64,000 nucleotides of DNA from NCBI GenBank assembly GCA_964344985.1, contig CAYFPI010000007.1:1-64000 (forward strand), read 5' to 3'. The notes beneath the pieces were generated by a model. The model saw nothing but the letters and a program-made list of their open reading frames with translations. It had not been told where the DNA came from and made no database searches. Origin of the DNA: Thioglobus_A sp964344985 (GTDB lineage: Bacteria; Pseudomonadota; Gammaproteobacteria; PS1; Pseudothioglobaceae). The position numbers and the translations under genes are program-made. Of this stretch, positions 36,756 through 45,321 are shown in pieces; the first letter of the stretch is position 1; every line of letters begins with the position of its first letter.

Positions 36756-37475
36756 ATGTTAAAGTTACTATTTATTGCCATATCCCTTATTACAAGCAGT
36801 GCATTTGCAACCAAAGATGAGGTTATCAATAACTTAAGTCGTTTTTTTGGTGAAATTGAAAAACAAGATATTGTTGAGTCTCCATTTATTGGTGTTTATG
36901 AAGTCATTACTTATGATCCTATTGACTCAATACTGGTTTCTGAAAACGGCAAATACCTGATTCAAGGCGATGTGGTTGATTTAACTACCAGAAGCCTCAT
37001 TCAAAAAAGTGACAAAGTTAAATCACTTAAGCTGGCTCTAATCAATAGCATTAGTGATAATGACAAAATTATCTACCAAGCAGATAATGAAAAATACCAA
37101 GTTCATGTTTTTACCGATGTAGACTGCCCTTTTTGTAAGCGCCTGCACAACAGCATAGAAAAGATGAATGAATTAGGGATTACCGTTAAGTACTTAGCCG
37201 CACCACTGGCATCACTACACCCTAGAGCACAGGGAAAAATGCAAAAAATATGGTGTTCAGATGATCGCAAACAAGCCATGGATAACTACAACGATATGGG
37301 GGTTGTGGCTGACTCGCCAGCTTGTGATGATCCTGTTGCTAAGCAACTAGCAATATCTCAAAAACTTGGGGTAAATGGCACACCTGCAATATTCTTAAGC
37401 GATGGCACACACCTGCCTGGGTACTTGCCTGCTGATAAATTATTAAGAAAAATACAAAACACACTTGGAAAGTAA
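36756..37475 (+). CDS. dsbC: Thiol:disulfide isomerase DsbC-like
   Basis: Periplasmic disulfide isomerase with an N-terminal signal peptide (cleavage near SAFA), a dimerisation domain, and a thioredoxin domain carrying the active site CPFC in FTDVDCPFCKRLH and cis-Pro in NGTPAIFLSDG. Two further cysteines (WCSDD, PACDD) match the structural disulfide of DsbC. About 239 residues, the family length. A TTG start at 36738 is possible but gives no better signal peptide. It overlaps rsmB by 11 bases. Confidence 0.92.
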   Translation: MLKLLFIAISLITSSAFATKDEVINNLSRFFGEIEKQDIVESPFIGVYEVITYDPIDSILVSENGKYLIQGDVVDLTTRSLIQKSDKVKSLKLALINSISDNDKIIYQADNEKYQVHVFTDVDCPFCKRLHNSIEKMNELGITVKYLAAPLASLHPRAQGKMQKIWCSDDRKQAMDNYNDMGVVADSPACDDPVAKQLAISQKLGVNGTPAIFLSDGTHLPGYLPADKLLRKIQNTLGK

Positions 37476-38727
37476 CAACACAAGGCTTGTTGCACTAGAG
37501 GCAATCTGCTGGGTTGTTCTTGAGAAAAAATCACTGTCTGCTTTTTCCTACCCTGATCAAAACAACTCATTAACCAAGTCTTTAGTATTTGGCACAATTC
37601 GTTTTTATCATCAGCTAAATGATATTGTCACTCATCTGCTTAAACACTCATTAAAAAAAGAAGATCTGGACATTCACTGTCTGATGCTTTTGGGCGCTTA
37701 TCAACTACTACACTCTAACGTAGCAACACATGCCAGCATTTTTGAGACTGTCAATGTGGTTAATACACTTAATAAGCCCTGGGCTAAAAGCTTGGTGAAT
37801 GCCATACTTAGACAAATTGATCGCAACAAAGACGCGCTATTATCACAAACTCATTATTCACATCCAAGTTGGCTGGTTAAAAAAATAAAGAAATACTATC
37901 CTGATAACTTTGAGCAAATATTTACACAGAACAATACTCAGGCGCCCATGATTATTCGTGTGCACCCAAAACTAGACATTAATAATTACCAATCACAGTT
38001 GGATGAGATAGGGATTTACAGTAAATCCATTAAGATAGCGCCTCAAGCACTGGTTCTAGACCANNNNNNNNNNTATGATTTACCAGGGTTTGACCAAGGA
38101 TCTTGCTACGTACAGGACGGATCTGCACAATTATCAGCGCAACTATTAGATCCGCAAAATCATGAACACATTCTCGATGCCTGTAGCGCCCCTGGTGGCA
38201 AAACAACACATCTATGTGAATTATCACCCAACGCTTCAATTGTTGCGCTTGATAGCGATGAGATAAGGTTAGACAGGGTAAGGGAAAACGCTCAACGCTT
38301 TAACATTAATAATATCAAGATTATTCAAGGACAAGCTCAACAACAAGATTGGTGGGATGGGGAAAAATTTGACAAAATTCTACTTGATGCTCCCTGTTCA
38401 GCAACCGGTGTTATTCGTAGACATCCCGATATCAAACTCCTTAGAAAGCCAAAAGACATATCTGTCCTTGTCAATTTGCAAAAATCAATACTTGAGAACT
38501 TATGGAAAATGCTTAAACCAGGCGGTACACTCCTGTACGCAACTTGCTCAATTTTAAAATCAGAAAATGAAGAGCAAGTATCTAACTTTTTACTTGAACA
38601 TGCCGATGCTAAAGAAGAGGTAATCAATCTCGAATGGGGCATGGAAACCACGGTTGGAAAACAACAACTTCCAGGTGGTAGTTTTGATGGTTTTTACTAC
38701 GCAAAAATAGTAAAAAATTCCTTATAA
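37465..38727 (+). CDS. rsmB: 16S rRNA (cytosine-967) methyltransferase RsmB (contains an N run)
   Basis: Methylates C967 of 16S rRNA. The N-terminal half is an RNA-binding NusB-like domain; the methyltransferase half shows the SAM motif LDACSAPGGKTTHL and the catalytic LDAPCSATGVIRRHP and LYATCSIL cysteines. Ten N at 38064-38073 fall in the linker just before LPGFDQGSCYVQDGSAQL; by family comparison about four or five residues are missing and the frame holds. The start is a TTG that overlaps dsbC; I saw no ATG nearby. Confidence 0.93.
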   Translation: MESNNTRLVALEAICWVVLEKKSLSAFSYPDQNNSLTKSLVFGTIRFYHQLNDIVTHLLKHSLKKEDLDIHCLMLLGAYQLLHSNVATHASIFETVNVVNTLNKPWAKSLVNAILRQIDRNKDALLSQTHYSHPSWLVKKIKKYYPDNFEQIFTQNNTQAPMIIRVHPKLDINNYQSQLDEIGIYSKSIKIAPQALVLDXXXXYDLPGFDQGSCYVQDGSAQLSAQLLDPQNHEHILDACSAPGGKTTHLCELSPNASIVALDSDEIRLDRVRENAQRFNINNIKIIQGQAQQQDWWDGEKFDKILLDAPCSATGVIRRHPDIKLLRKPKDISVLVNLQKSILENLWKMLKPGGTLLYATCSILKSENEEQVSNFLLEHADAKEEVINLEWGMETTVGKQQLPGGSFDGFYYAKIVKNSL

Positions 38728-38758
38728 ATCAATGTATTAGAAAATAATTATAAATACT

Positions 38759-38798
38759 ACATATAGTGTAATAAATAAAAATTTAACACTATATATGT
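38759..38798. repeat. Inverted repeat downstream of rsmB
   Basis: ACATATAGTGT and ACACTATATATGT are near-perfect complements separated by 16 bases of A/T. It may be a weak terminator for rsmB or an operator upstream of the FNR-type promoter. Confidence 0.4.
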
Positions 38799-38804
38799 AT
38801 TTTA

Positions 38805-38846
38805 TTGATCTTAATCAATTAAAAATATATTTTATTTTGATATAAT
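38805..38846 (+). promoter_or_regulatory. FNR-type box with extended -10 promoter
   Basis: TTGATCTTAATCAA at 38805-38818 is a perfect FNR/ANR site (TTGAT-N4-ATCAA). TGATATAAT gives an extended -10 with TATAAT at 38841-38846. A start near 38853 puts the box centre at -41.5, the class II activator position. Confidence 0.75.
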
Positions 38847-38929
38847 ATTTCTATTGATTAATATATATATATCACAATGATATAATATATTACAACTCAA
38901 CTAAATTTAGCCTGCATAGCGATTATTTT

Positions 38930-39342
38930 ATGAAAAAAACATCTTATTATTAACATTGTTATTGTCGCTGTCTTTTGGTGCGCTTGCTAAACACAAAGTA
39001 GTTATCCATCTTGACCAACGTGGTCCAAAAACTCAAGAATTAGCACTTAATATGGCTGATGATTTGCATGAATCTTTTGGAAAGAATAATATTACTGTTG
39101 AGGTTGTTGTTTGTGGCCCAGGATTAGACTTGGTTCGTGAAGATAAAGAAAGATTCGTCGCACGCATTGAAAATATGATTGAGAAAGGCATTATATTTAC
39201 AGCAGGCTGGGGAACAATGGAAAAAAAGCTTAAAAAAGAAGGTCAATACCCAGAGTTGATAGACGGTATTAACCTTGCTGCCAGTGGAGCATTTCGCGCA
39301 ACAGAGTTGCAAGAAATGGGTTATAGCTACCTAAAACCTTAA
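38930..39342 (+). CDS. Periplasmic DsrE-like protein 1 (frameshift in poly-A)
   Basis: A DsrE/YchN-fold sulfur-transfer-like protein. The ATG at 38930 is followed by seven A; in this phase it reads only MKKTSYY before a stop. With one more A it would read MKKNILLLTLLLSLSFGALA, a perfect signal peptide leading into KHKVVIHLDQRG. The rest runs in frame to 39342 with the motif VVCGPGLDLV and ends in LQEMGYSYLKP. The second conserved cysteine of family members is Gly here (FTAGWGT). It is paralogous to the next gene. The missing base may be an error, a mutation or a slippage site. Confidence 0.75.
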
Positions 39343-39362
39343 TAATTTACAGATAAAAAAAA

Positions 39363-39776
39363 ATGAAAAAAATACTCACACTACTTGCCATTGTGATGGC
39401 ATTTAACGCCTATGCAGATATTAAAGATCATAACGTGGTGATTCATATTGACTCACGCGGATTAAAAACTCAAAAACTTACCATGAATGCTGCAGATAAT
39501 CTTCAGCATCTTTATGGAAAAGACAAAGTAAATGTTGAAATTGTTACTTGCGGTCCTGGAATGAACATGGTTAAAGCTGATACCAAGCATTATTCAAAAC
39601 GAATTAAGCGCATGATTAAAGACGGCGTTAGATATAGTGTTGGAATTGACCATACTGACAAACAAGAGCTTGAAGGTCAAATTGTCGAATTTTTACCTGG
39701 CGTTGTTGAAGTGCAGGGGTGTTTAATGCGTATTGTAAACCTACAAGAACAAGGCTACACTTACATGAAGCCATAG
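39363..39776 (+). CDS. Periplasmic DsrE-like protein 2
   Basis: A 137-residue paralogue of the preceding gene with an intact signal peptide (cleavage near AYA-DIK), the strand HNVVIHIDSRG, the motif VTCGPGMNMV with a candidate persulfide Cys near residue 63, and the C-terminus LQEQGYTYMKP. A second Cys is in VEVQGCLMRIV, absent from copy 1. DsrE-type proteins usually act in the cytoplasm; an exported pair suggests handling of reduced sulfur in the periplasm. It follows after 20 bases and ends in a terminator. Confidence 0.85.
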   Translation: MKKILTLLAIVMAFNAYADIKDHNVVIHIDSRGLKTQKLTMNAADNLQHLYGKDKVNVEIVTCGPGMNMVKADTKHYSKRIKRMIKDGVRYSVGIDHTDKQELEGQIVEFLPGVVEVQGCLMRIVNLQEQGYTYMKP

Positions 39777-39791
39777 ATTAAAAGATCTAAT

Positions 39792-39816
39792 AAAAGGTGC
39801 TTAAAGCACCTTTTTT
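39792..39816 (+). terminator. Rho-independent terminator
   Basis: AAAAGGTGC pairs with GCACCTTTT around TTAAA, followed by T residues. It ends the DsrE-like pair and may also act for the convergent lon gene. Confidence 0.88.
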
Positions 39817-39817
39817 A

Positions 39818-42154
39818 TTACTTTTCTAAAGCAATATCCAAGACCTCATCAATCCACTTAACCTTAATTACATTAAGCTTGCCTTTGATTTTCTCTGGCA
39901 CTTCAGATAGTTCTCGCTCATTATCGTTTGGAATAATAACGGTTTTAATACCACCACGAAGCGCTGCTAACATCTTTTCTTTAAGACCGCCAATTGGTGT
40001 AATTTCACCGCGCAACGTAATCTCGCCTGTCATTGCCACATCGGCTTTCACTTTACGATTGGTTAGTACAGAAACCAAAGACGTACACATTGCTGCACCC
40101 GCACTTGGACCATCCTTAGGAGTGGATCCATCTGGAACATGGATATGGATATCAAGCTTATCTTGAAAATCATCAGCAATACCCAGCTCTTTAGCACGAG
40201 AGCGAGTAACACTCATGGCAGCTTGGATAGATTCTTTCATTACATCGCCCAACTGACCTGTGTAATTAAGCTTGCCCTTGCCTTTATAGGCTGTGGCCTC
40301 AATCGTTAATAAATCACCGCCAACAGCCGTCCATGCCAGACCTGTTACCTCGCCAATTTGATTATTTTCTTCTGCTAAGCCAAAGCGGAACTTTTTAACG
40401 CCCAAATATTTCTCTAAATTTTTATCACTAATGGTAGCTTTTGTTTTGCGCTTCTTAAGTACAACTTCTTTAACCACTTTACGACAAATGGTACTGATTG
40501 TTCTGTTCAAACTACGAACGCCAGCTTCGCGCGTGTAGTAACGAATAATATCTAGAATTGCGGAATCTTTAAAACTAATTTCACTAGGCTTAATGCCATT
40601 GCTTTCCATGGCTTTTGCAATTAAATGACGCTTTGCAATCTGCACCTTTTCGTCTTCAGTATAGCCAGATAATTCAATAATTTCCATTCTGTCGAGTAGT
40701 GGCTGAGGCAAATCAAGCGAGTTTGCTGTTGCTACAAACATAACTTGTGATAAATCATAATCCACTTCTAAGTAATGATCATTAAAAGTGTGATTTTGCT
40801 CAGGGTCTAACACTTCTAGCATGGCACTAGATGGATCACCACGATAATCACTGGCCATTTTTTCAATTTCATCAAGCAAGAAAAGCGGGTTTTTAACTTT
40901 CACTTTTTGCATTTTTTGCACAATAGATCCTGGCATTGCACCAATATAGGTACGCCTATGGCCACGAATTTCCGCCTCATCTCGAACGCCACCTAATGCC
41001 ATGCGTACGTATTTACGATTAACCGCTTTAGCAATTGATTCACCTAGCGATGTCTTACCCACACCTGGAGGGCCAACCAAACATAAAATGTTGGCTTTAT
41101 TGTGACTCACTCTTGTTTGAACAGCTAGATGCTCTAGAATACGCTCTTTAACCTTATCCAAACCGTAATGATCATCGTCTAGGATTTTTTGTGCTTTTTT
41201 CAAATCCTTATTGATAATAGTTTTCTTCTTCCATGGCACATCGCATAAATTCTCAATGTAGGTGCGGATAATAGAAGCATCTGAAGATTGTGATGACATT
41301 CTAGAAAGTTTCTTCAGTTCGCTTTGTGCTTTAGTTTTTGCAACTTTAGGCATTTTTGCCTTATCAATACTCAGTTGCAACTCTTCTATTTCATTTTCAT
41401 CTTCAGCATGGCCCAACTCTTTTTGAATGGACTTCATTTGCTCATTCAAATAATAATCACGCTGATTTGATTCCATCTGCTTTCTAACGCGTGACTGAAT
41501 TTTTTTCTCAGTATCTAACACGTCAATTTCACTCTGGATAACCGATAGGATTTTATCTAGCCTTTCTTGAGCGCTATCACCACCTAATAATTCCTGTTTT
41601 TCAGAAACTTTTAATGATAAATTAGCAATAATGACATCGCTAAAACGCTCCACATCAGTCACTTCGTTGAGTATTTTTAACACCTCTTCTGGTATTTTTT
41701 TATTAAGCTTAATGTACTTTTCAAACCCTTCTAATGCTAATCGCATCATGGCTTTTAACTCTACTTCATCATCATGACCTAGGGTCAAATCACTCAATTT
41801 AACTTCGCTATATTCTTCTGTTTCAAAAACCTCTTCAATTTTTGCGCGCTTAATGCCTTCTACTAAAACCTTAATGGTGCCATCAGGCAATTTTAACATT
41901 TGCAGGATGGTTGCTAAAGTGCCCACTGTATGTAAATCGTCTACAGTTGGGTCTTCAACTTTATCATCTTTTTGTGTCACTAAAAAGATGTGTTTGTTAG
42001 TTCCCATTGCCTGAGTAATAGCATTAACAGAAGATTTTCTGCCAACAAATAATGGCATGACGGTATGTGGAAACACCACCACATCCCTAAGAGGCAATAA
42101 TGGAATATTTTCAGTTGTTAAATCCATTTCCTCTACGGCTAATTTTGTTCCCAT
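39818..42154 (-). CDS. lon: ATP-dependent protease Lon
   Basis: AAA+ serine protease that degrades damaged and regulatory proteins. The N-terminal substrate domain begins PLLPLRDVVVFPH; the Walker A motif GPPGVGKTS is near residue 362; the Ser-Lys dyad is in PKDGPSAGAAMCTSL and GGLKEKMLAA. The 778-residue length is standard. It overlaps hflX by 16 bases, so it probably belongs to the tig-clpP-clpX-hflX transcript. Confidence 0.97.
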   Translation of the reverse strand: MGTKLAVEEMDLTTENIPLLPLRDVVVFPHTVMPLFVGRKSSVNAITQAMGTNKHIFLVTQKDDKVEDPTVDDLHTVGTLATILQMLKLPDGTIKVLVEGIKRAKIEEVFETEEYSEVKLSDLTLGHDDEVELKAMMRLALEGFEKYIKLNKKIPEEVLKILNEVTDVERFSDVIIANLSLKVSEKQELLGGDSAQERLDKILSVIQSEIDVLDTEKKIQSRVRKQMESNQRDYYLNEQMKSIQKELGHAEDENEIEELQLSIDKAKMPKVAKTKAQSELKKLSRMSSQSSDASIIRTYIENLCDVPWKKKTIINKDLKKAQKILDDDHYGLDKVKERILEHLAVQTRVSHNKANILCLVGPPGVGKTSLGESIAKAVNRKYVRMALGGVRDEAEIRGHRRTYIGAMPGSIVQKMQKVKVKNPLFLLDEIEKMASDYRGDPSSAMLEVLDPEQNHTFNDHYLEVDYDLSQVMFVATANSLDLPQPLLDRMEIIELSGYTEDEKVQIAKRHLIAKAMESNGIKPSEISFKDSAILDIIRYYTREAGVRSLNRTISTICRKVVKEVVLKKRKTKATISDKNLEKYLGVKKFRFGLAEENNQIGEVTGLAWTAVGGDLLTIEATAYKGKGKLNYTGQLGDVMKESIQAAMSVTRSRAKELGIADDFQDKLDIHIHVPDGSTPKDGPSAGAAMCTSLVSVLTNRKVKADVAMTGEITLRGEITPIGGLKEKMLAALRGGIKTVIIPNDNERELSEVPEKIKGKLNVIKVKWIDEVLDIALEK

Positions 42155-43443
42155 AGTAACTTGACACCTTTCTTGTTTAGTAATTTAGATAGATAGTGAT
42201 GAGTAACGTTAATTTCAAGTATCCAACGTCCAAAATCATCCACCTTCTCATTGTGGATATAGCCTATATTATGAATCTCACTACGAATATAAGCACTTTT
42301 TACATCCAGCTCAATCTTTGCACGAGTCATCATACCACTAAGGCGCTGTGCTAACGCCTGATATAAAAGATCAATGCCCTCACCTATTTTACTAGAAAGC
42401 CACACTCTATAAATATTGCCTTGCTCATCTTTATCTAGACGCGCAGTAAAATTCTCTAAACGGTCAATCTTATTCATCACAACAATACTAGAAACCTCAC
42501 TAGCGCCAATTTCATCAACAATTTGTTCAACTTGTGAAATTTTTTCATTATTGTACTCATCAGATGCATCAACAACATGAAGTAGTACATTAGCCCTTTT
42601 AGTCTCTTCTAAAGTAGATTTAAATGCATCAACCAGATCATGGGGAAGATCTTGAATAAAACCAACTGTATCAGCAATAACTGCCTCACCAGAGGCTGGT
42701 AAGATAACGCGCCTTATGGTTGCGTCTAAAGTTGCAAACAACTGGTCATTAGCATACACCTGGGCATCAGTCATTTGGTTAAATAGTGTAGACTTTCCAG
42801 CGTTAGTGTAGCCTGCTAGAGCGATCATTGGCGTGTCGTTTTTTGTACGTGACTTACGACCAAGATCCCTTTGCTTATGTACTTTTTCTAAGCGCTTAGT
42901 AATGTTTTTGATACGCGCTGCAATCAAACGCTTATCGGTTTCCAGCTGCGTTTCACCAGGTCCGCGCATACCAATACCACCTTTTTGCCTTTCTAAGTGA
43001 GTCCAACCCCTAACAAGGCGTGTAGATAAATGTCTAAGTTGAGCAAGCTCTACTTGCAACTTGCCTTCGAATGAACTGGCACGCAAAGCAAAAATATCTA
43101 AAATCAATCCAGTGCGGTCCATCACTTGGCACTCAAGTGCTTTTTCTAAATTTCGCTCTTGAGAAGGTGAAAGCTCAGGTGAGAAGATAACCAATTCCAG
43201 TTCTAATTCTTTCACTAAATCAGCAATCTCTTCCACCTTGCCAGTGCCGATAAAGTATTGGGCCAGTGCTGAATTCCTGCTAACTTTTAAAGTTTTAACA
43301 ACATTTAGCCCTGAGGATTCAGCCAACTCCTTAAATTCAGCCTCTGCGTTATGAATGTTGCGATTAGTAGGAAGCTCGACATACACCAATAAGGTTTTCT
43401 CACCTTGTCCTACCGCGTCTTTTTGACGATCAAATAATTCCAA
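42139..43443 (-). CDS. hflX: Ribosome-associated GTPase HflX
   Basis: A GTPase that splits stalled or hibernating ribosomes. The G1 motif is GYTNAGKSTLFN near residue 205, G3 is DTVGFIQDLPHDLVDAF, and G4 is NKID. The N-terminal domain and the KVHKQRDLG linker region are conserved. Length is 434 residues. In E. coli hflX lies in the hfq-hflX-hflK-hflC cluster; here it stands between clpX and lon, overlapping lon. Confidence 0.95.
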   Translation of the reverse strand: MELFDRQKDAVGQGEKTLLVYVELPTNRNIHNAEAEFKELAESSGLNVVKTLKVSRNSALAQYFIGTGKVEEIADLVKELELELVIFSPELSPSQERNLEKALECQVMDRTGLILDIFALRASSFEGKLQVELAQLRHLSTRLVRGWTHLERQKGGIGMRGPGETQLETDKRLIAARIKNITKRLEKVHKQRDLGRKSRTKNDTPMIALAGYTNAGKSTLFNQMTDAQVYANDQLFATLDATIRRVILPASGEAVIADTVGFIQDLPHDLVDAFKSTLEETKRANVLLHVVDASDEYNNEKISQVEQIVDEIGASEVSSIVVMNKIDRLENFTARLDKDEQGNIYRVWLSSKIGEGIDLLYQALAQRLSGMMTRAKIELDVKSAYIRSEIHNIGYIHNEKVDDFGRWILEINVTHHYLSKLLNKKGVKLLWEQN

Positions 43444-43456
43444 TGAAGATTATGCC

Positions 43457-44722
43457 TTAACCGGCTTTTTTGGTTTTAGCTGGCTTTTTGTCAGATTTGT
43501 ATACGATTAAAGGTTCTTTAGATTTTTCAACCACTGCTTTATCAACCACCACCTCAACAACATCTTTTAACGAAGGCAGCTCAAACATAGTATCTAGCAA
43601 TAAATCCTCTAAAATAGAACGCAATCCTCGCGCACCTGTTTTGCGTTTAATAGCTAGCTTGGCAATGGCTAATAGTGAAGCCTTCTTAAAGCTTAATTTA
43701 ACACCCTCAAGTGAAAATATCTCTTGGAACTGCTTAACCACTGAGTTTTTAGGCTTAGTTAGGATTTGCACCAAAGCATCTTCATCCAATTCACTGAGTG
43801 CGGTTTGTACTGGCAGTCGACCAACTAGCTCTGGAATTAAGCCAAATTTAATTAAATCTTCTGGCTGAATAGAATCAAATAGATCTGTCAGTGTTTTTTC
43901 TTCTTGCTTATCTTTAACATCCGCTGAGAAGCCAATGCCCGTTACTTTTTCAACACGTCTGTTAATAATACGCTCAAGACCATCAAATGCGCCACCACAA
44001 ATAAATAAGATTTTTGAAGTATCAACATCAATAGTTTCTTGATTAGGATGTTTACGACCACCCTGTGGTGGCACTGAGGCAACTGTACCTTCAATTAGCT
44101 TTAGCATGGCTTGCTGCACACCTTCGCCTGAAACATCTCGCGTAATAGAAGGAGAATCTGAACGACGAGAGATTTTGTCAATCTCATCAATAAAGATAAT
44201 GCCACGCTCTGCACGCTGAGGATCAAAATCACATTTTGACAATAAGTTTTTAATAACATTTTCAACATCATCGCCCACGTAGCCCGCTTCAGTGAGCGTT
44301 GTAGCATCAGCAACAGTAAATGGCACGTCCAAAATACGCGCTAATGTTTGTGCTAATAATGTTTTTCCAGATCCTGTTGGGCCAATCATTAGAATGTTGG
44401 ATTTATCCAACTCTACTTCATTAGATACGTAATCATTTTGAAGTCGCTTGTAATGATTATAAACCGCAACTGAAAGTACTTTTTTAGCATGATCTTGACC
44501 AATGACATAATCATTTAAAAAATCACGAAGCTGCTTAGGCGTGTAATTCCAATCTTGGTGCTGCTCAACAATTTCTTTTAATGCTTGCTCTTCAATTAAG
44601 TCATGGCAAGAGGCGATGCATTCATTACAAATGTAGACACCCGGGCCAGCAATTAATCTGTCAACTTCTGACTTAGCTTTGCCACAAAAAGAACATGATA
44701 ATTCTTGATTATCTTCTTGCAT
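43457..44722 (-). CDS. clpX: ATP-dependent Clp protease ATP-binding subunit ClpX
   Basis: AAA+ unfoldase that feeds substrates to ClpP. The zinc domain has cysteines in CSFCGKAK and CNECIASC; Walker A is GPTGSGKTLLAQ near residue 118; the IGF loop for ClpP docking reads as VTGIGFSADV. It is 421 residues, standard length. It lies two bases after clpP and 13 before hflX. Confidence 0.98.
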   Translation of the reverse strand: MQEDNQELSCSFCGKAKSEVDRLIAGPGVYICNECIASCHDLIEEQALKEIVEQHQDWNYTPKQLRDFLNDYVIGQDHAKKVLSVAVYNHYKRLQNDYVSNEVELDKSNILMIGPTGSGKTLLAQTLARILDVPFTVADATTLTEAGYVGDDVENVIKNLLSKCDFDPQRAERGIIFIDEIDKISRRSDSPSITRDVSGEGVQQAMLKLIEGTVASVPPQGGRKHPNQETIDVDTSKILFICGGAFDGLERIINRRVEKVTGIGFSADVKDKQEEKTLTDLFDSIQPEDLIKFGLIPELVGRLPVQTALSELDEDALVQILTKPKNSVVKQFQEIFSLEGVKLSFKKASLLAIAKLAIKRKTGARGLRSILEDLLLDTMFELPSLKDVVEVVVDKAVVEKSKEPLIVYKSDKKPAKTKKAG

Positions 44723-44724
44723 TG

Positions 44725-45321
44725 TTATCTCTTGGTTAGTACTTTATCAATCAGGCCGTATGTTGCCGCATCATCAGCCGACATAAAATTATCTCTATCG
44801 GTATCTTTTTCGATAGTTTTAAGATTTTGACCTGTATGTAATTTCAAAATTTGATTCAATCTTTCCCTTACCGTTAAAATCTCTTTAGCATGAATATCAA
44901 TATCACTTGCCTGTCCAGAAAAACCACCCAATGGCTGATGAATCATACATCTAGCATGAGGCAATGCAAAACGCTTACTTTCAGCACCTGCCGTTAGTAA
45001 TAATGCACCCATTGAAGCCGCTTGACCAATACACAGAGTTGATACATCAGGCTTGATAAATTGCATGGTGTCATAAATAGCCAAACCTGCTGTTACTGAT
45101 CCACCAGGTGAATTAATATAAAGGTGAATATCTTTATCTGGATTTTCAGATTCTAAGAATAATAATTGAGCAACCACCACATTTGCCATATAGTCTTCGA
45201 CCGGACCCACTAAGAAAATAATGCGCTCTTTTAATAAACGCGAATAAATATCGTAAGCTCGTTCGCCTTTAGCGGATTGCTCCACCACCATTGGCACTTG
45301 GTTTAGGTTGTCTATATCCAT
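44725..45321 (-). CDS. clpP: ATP-dependent Clp protease proteolytic subunit ClpP
   Basis: Serine peptidase subunit of ClpXP. The catalytic Ser is in GQAASMGALLLTAG near residue 98-102 and the His in MIHQPLGGFSGQASD; the final Asp is in DRDNFMS. It is 198 residues long. Its ATG lies directly after the tig stop codon with no spacer, so translation is likely coupled. Confidence 0.98.
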   Translation of the reverse strand: MDIDNLNQVPMVVEQSAKGERAYDIYSRLLKERIIFLVGPVEDYMANVVVAQLLFLESENPDKDIHLYINSPGGSVTAGLAIYDTMQFIKPDVSTLCIGQAASMGALLLTAGAESKRFALPHARCMIHQPLGGFSGQASDIDIHAKEILTVRERLNQILKLHTGQNLKTIEKDTDRDNFMSADDAATYGLIDKVLTKR

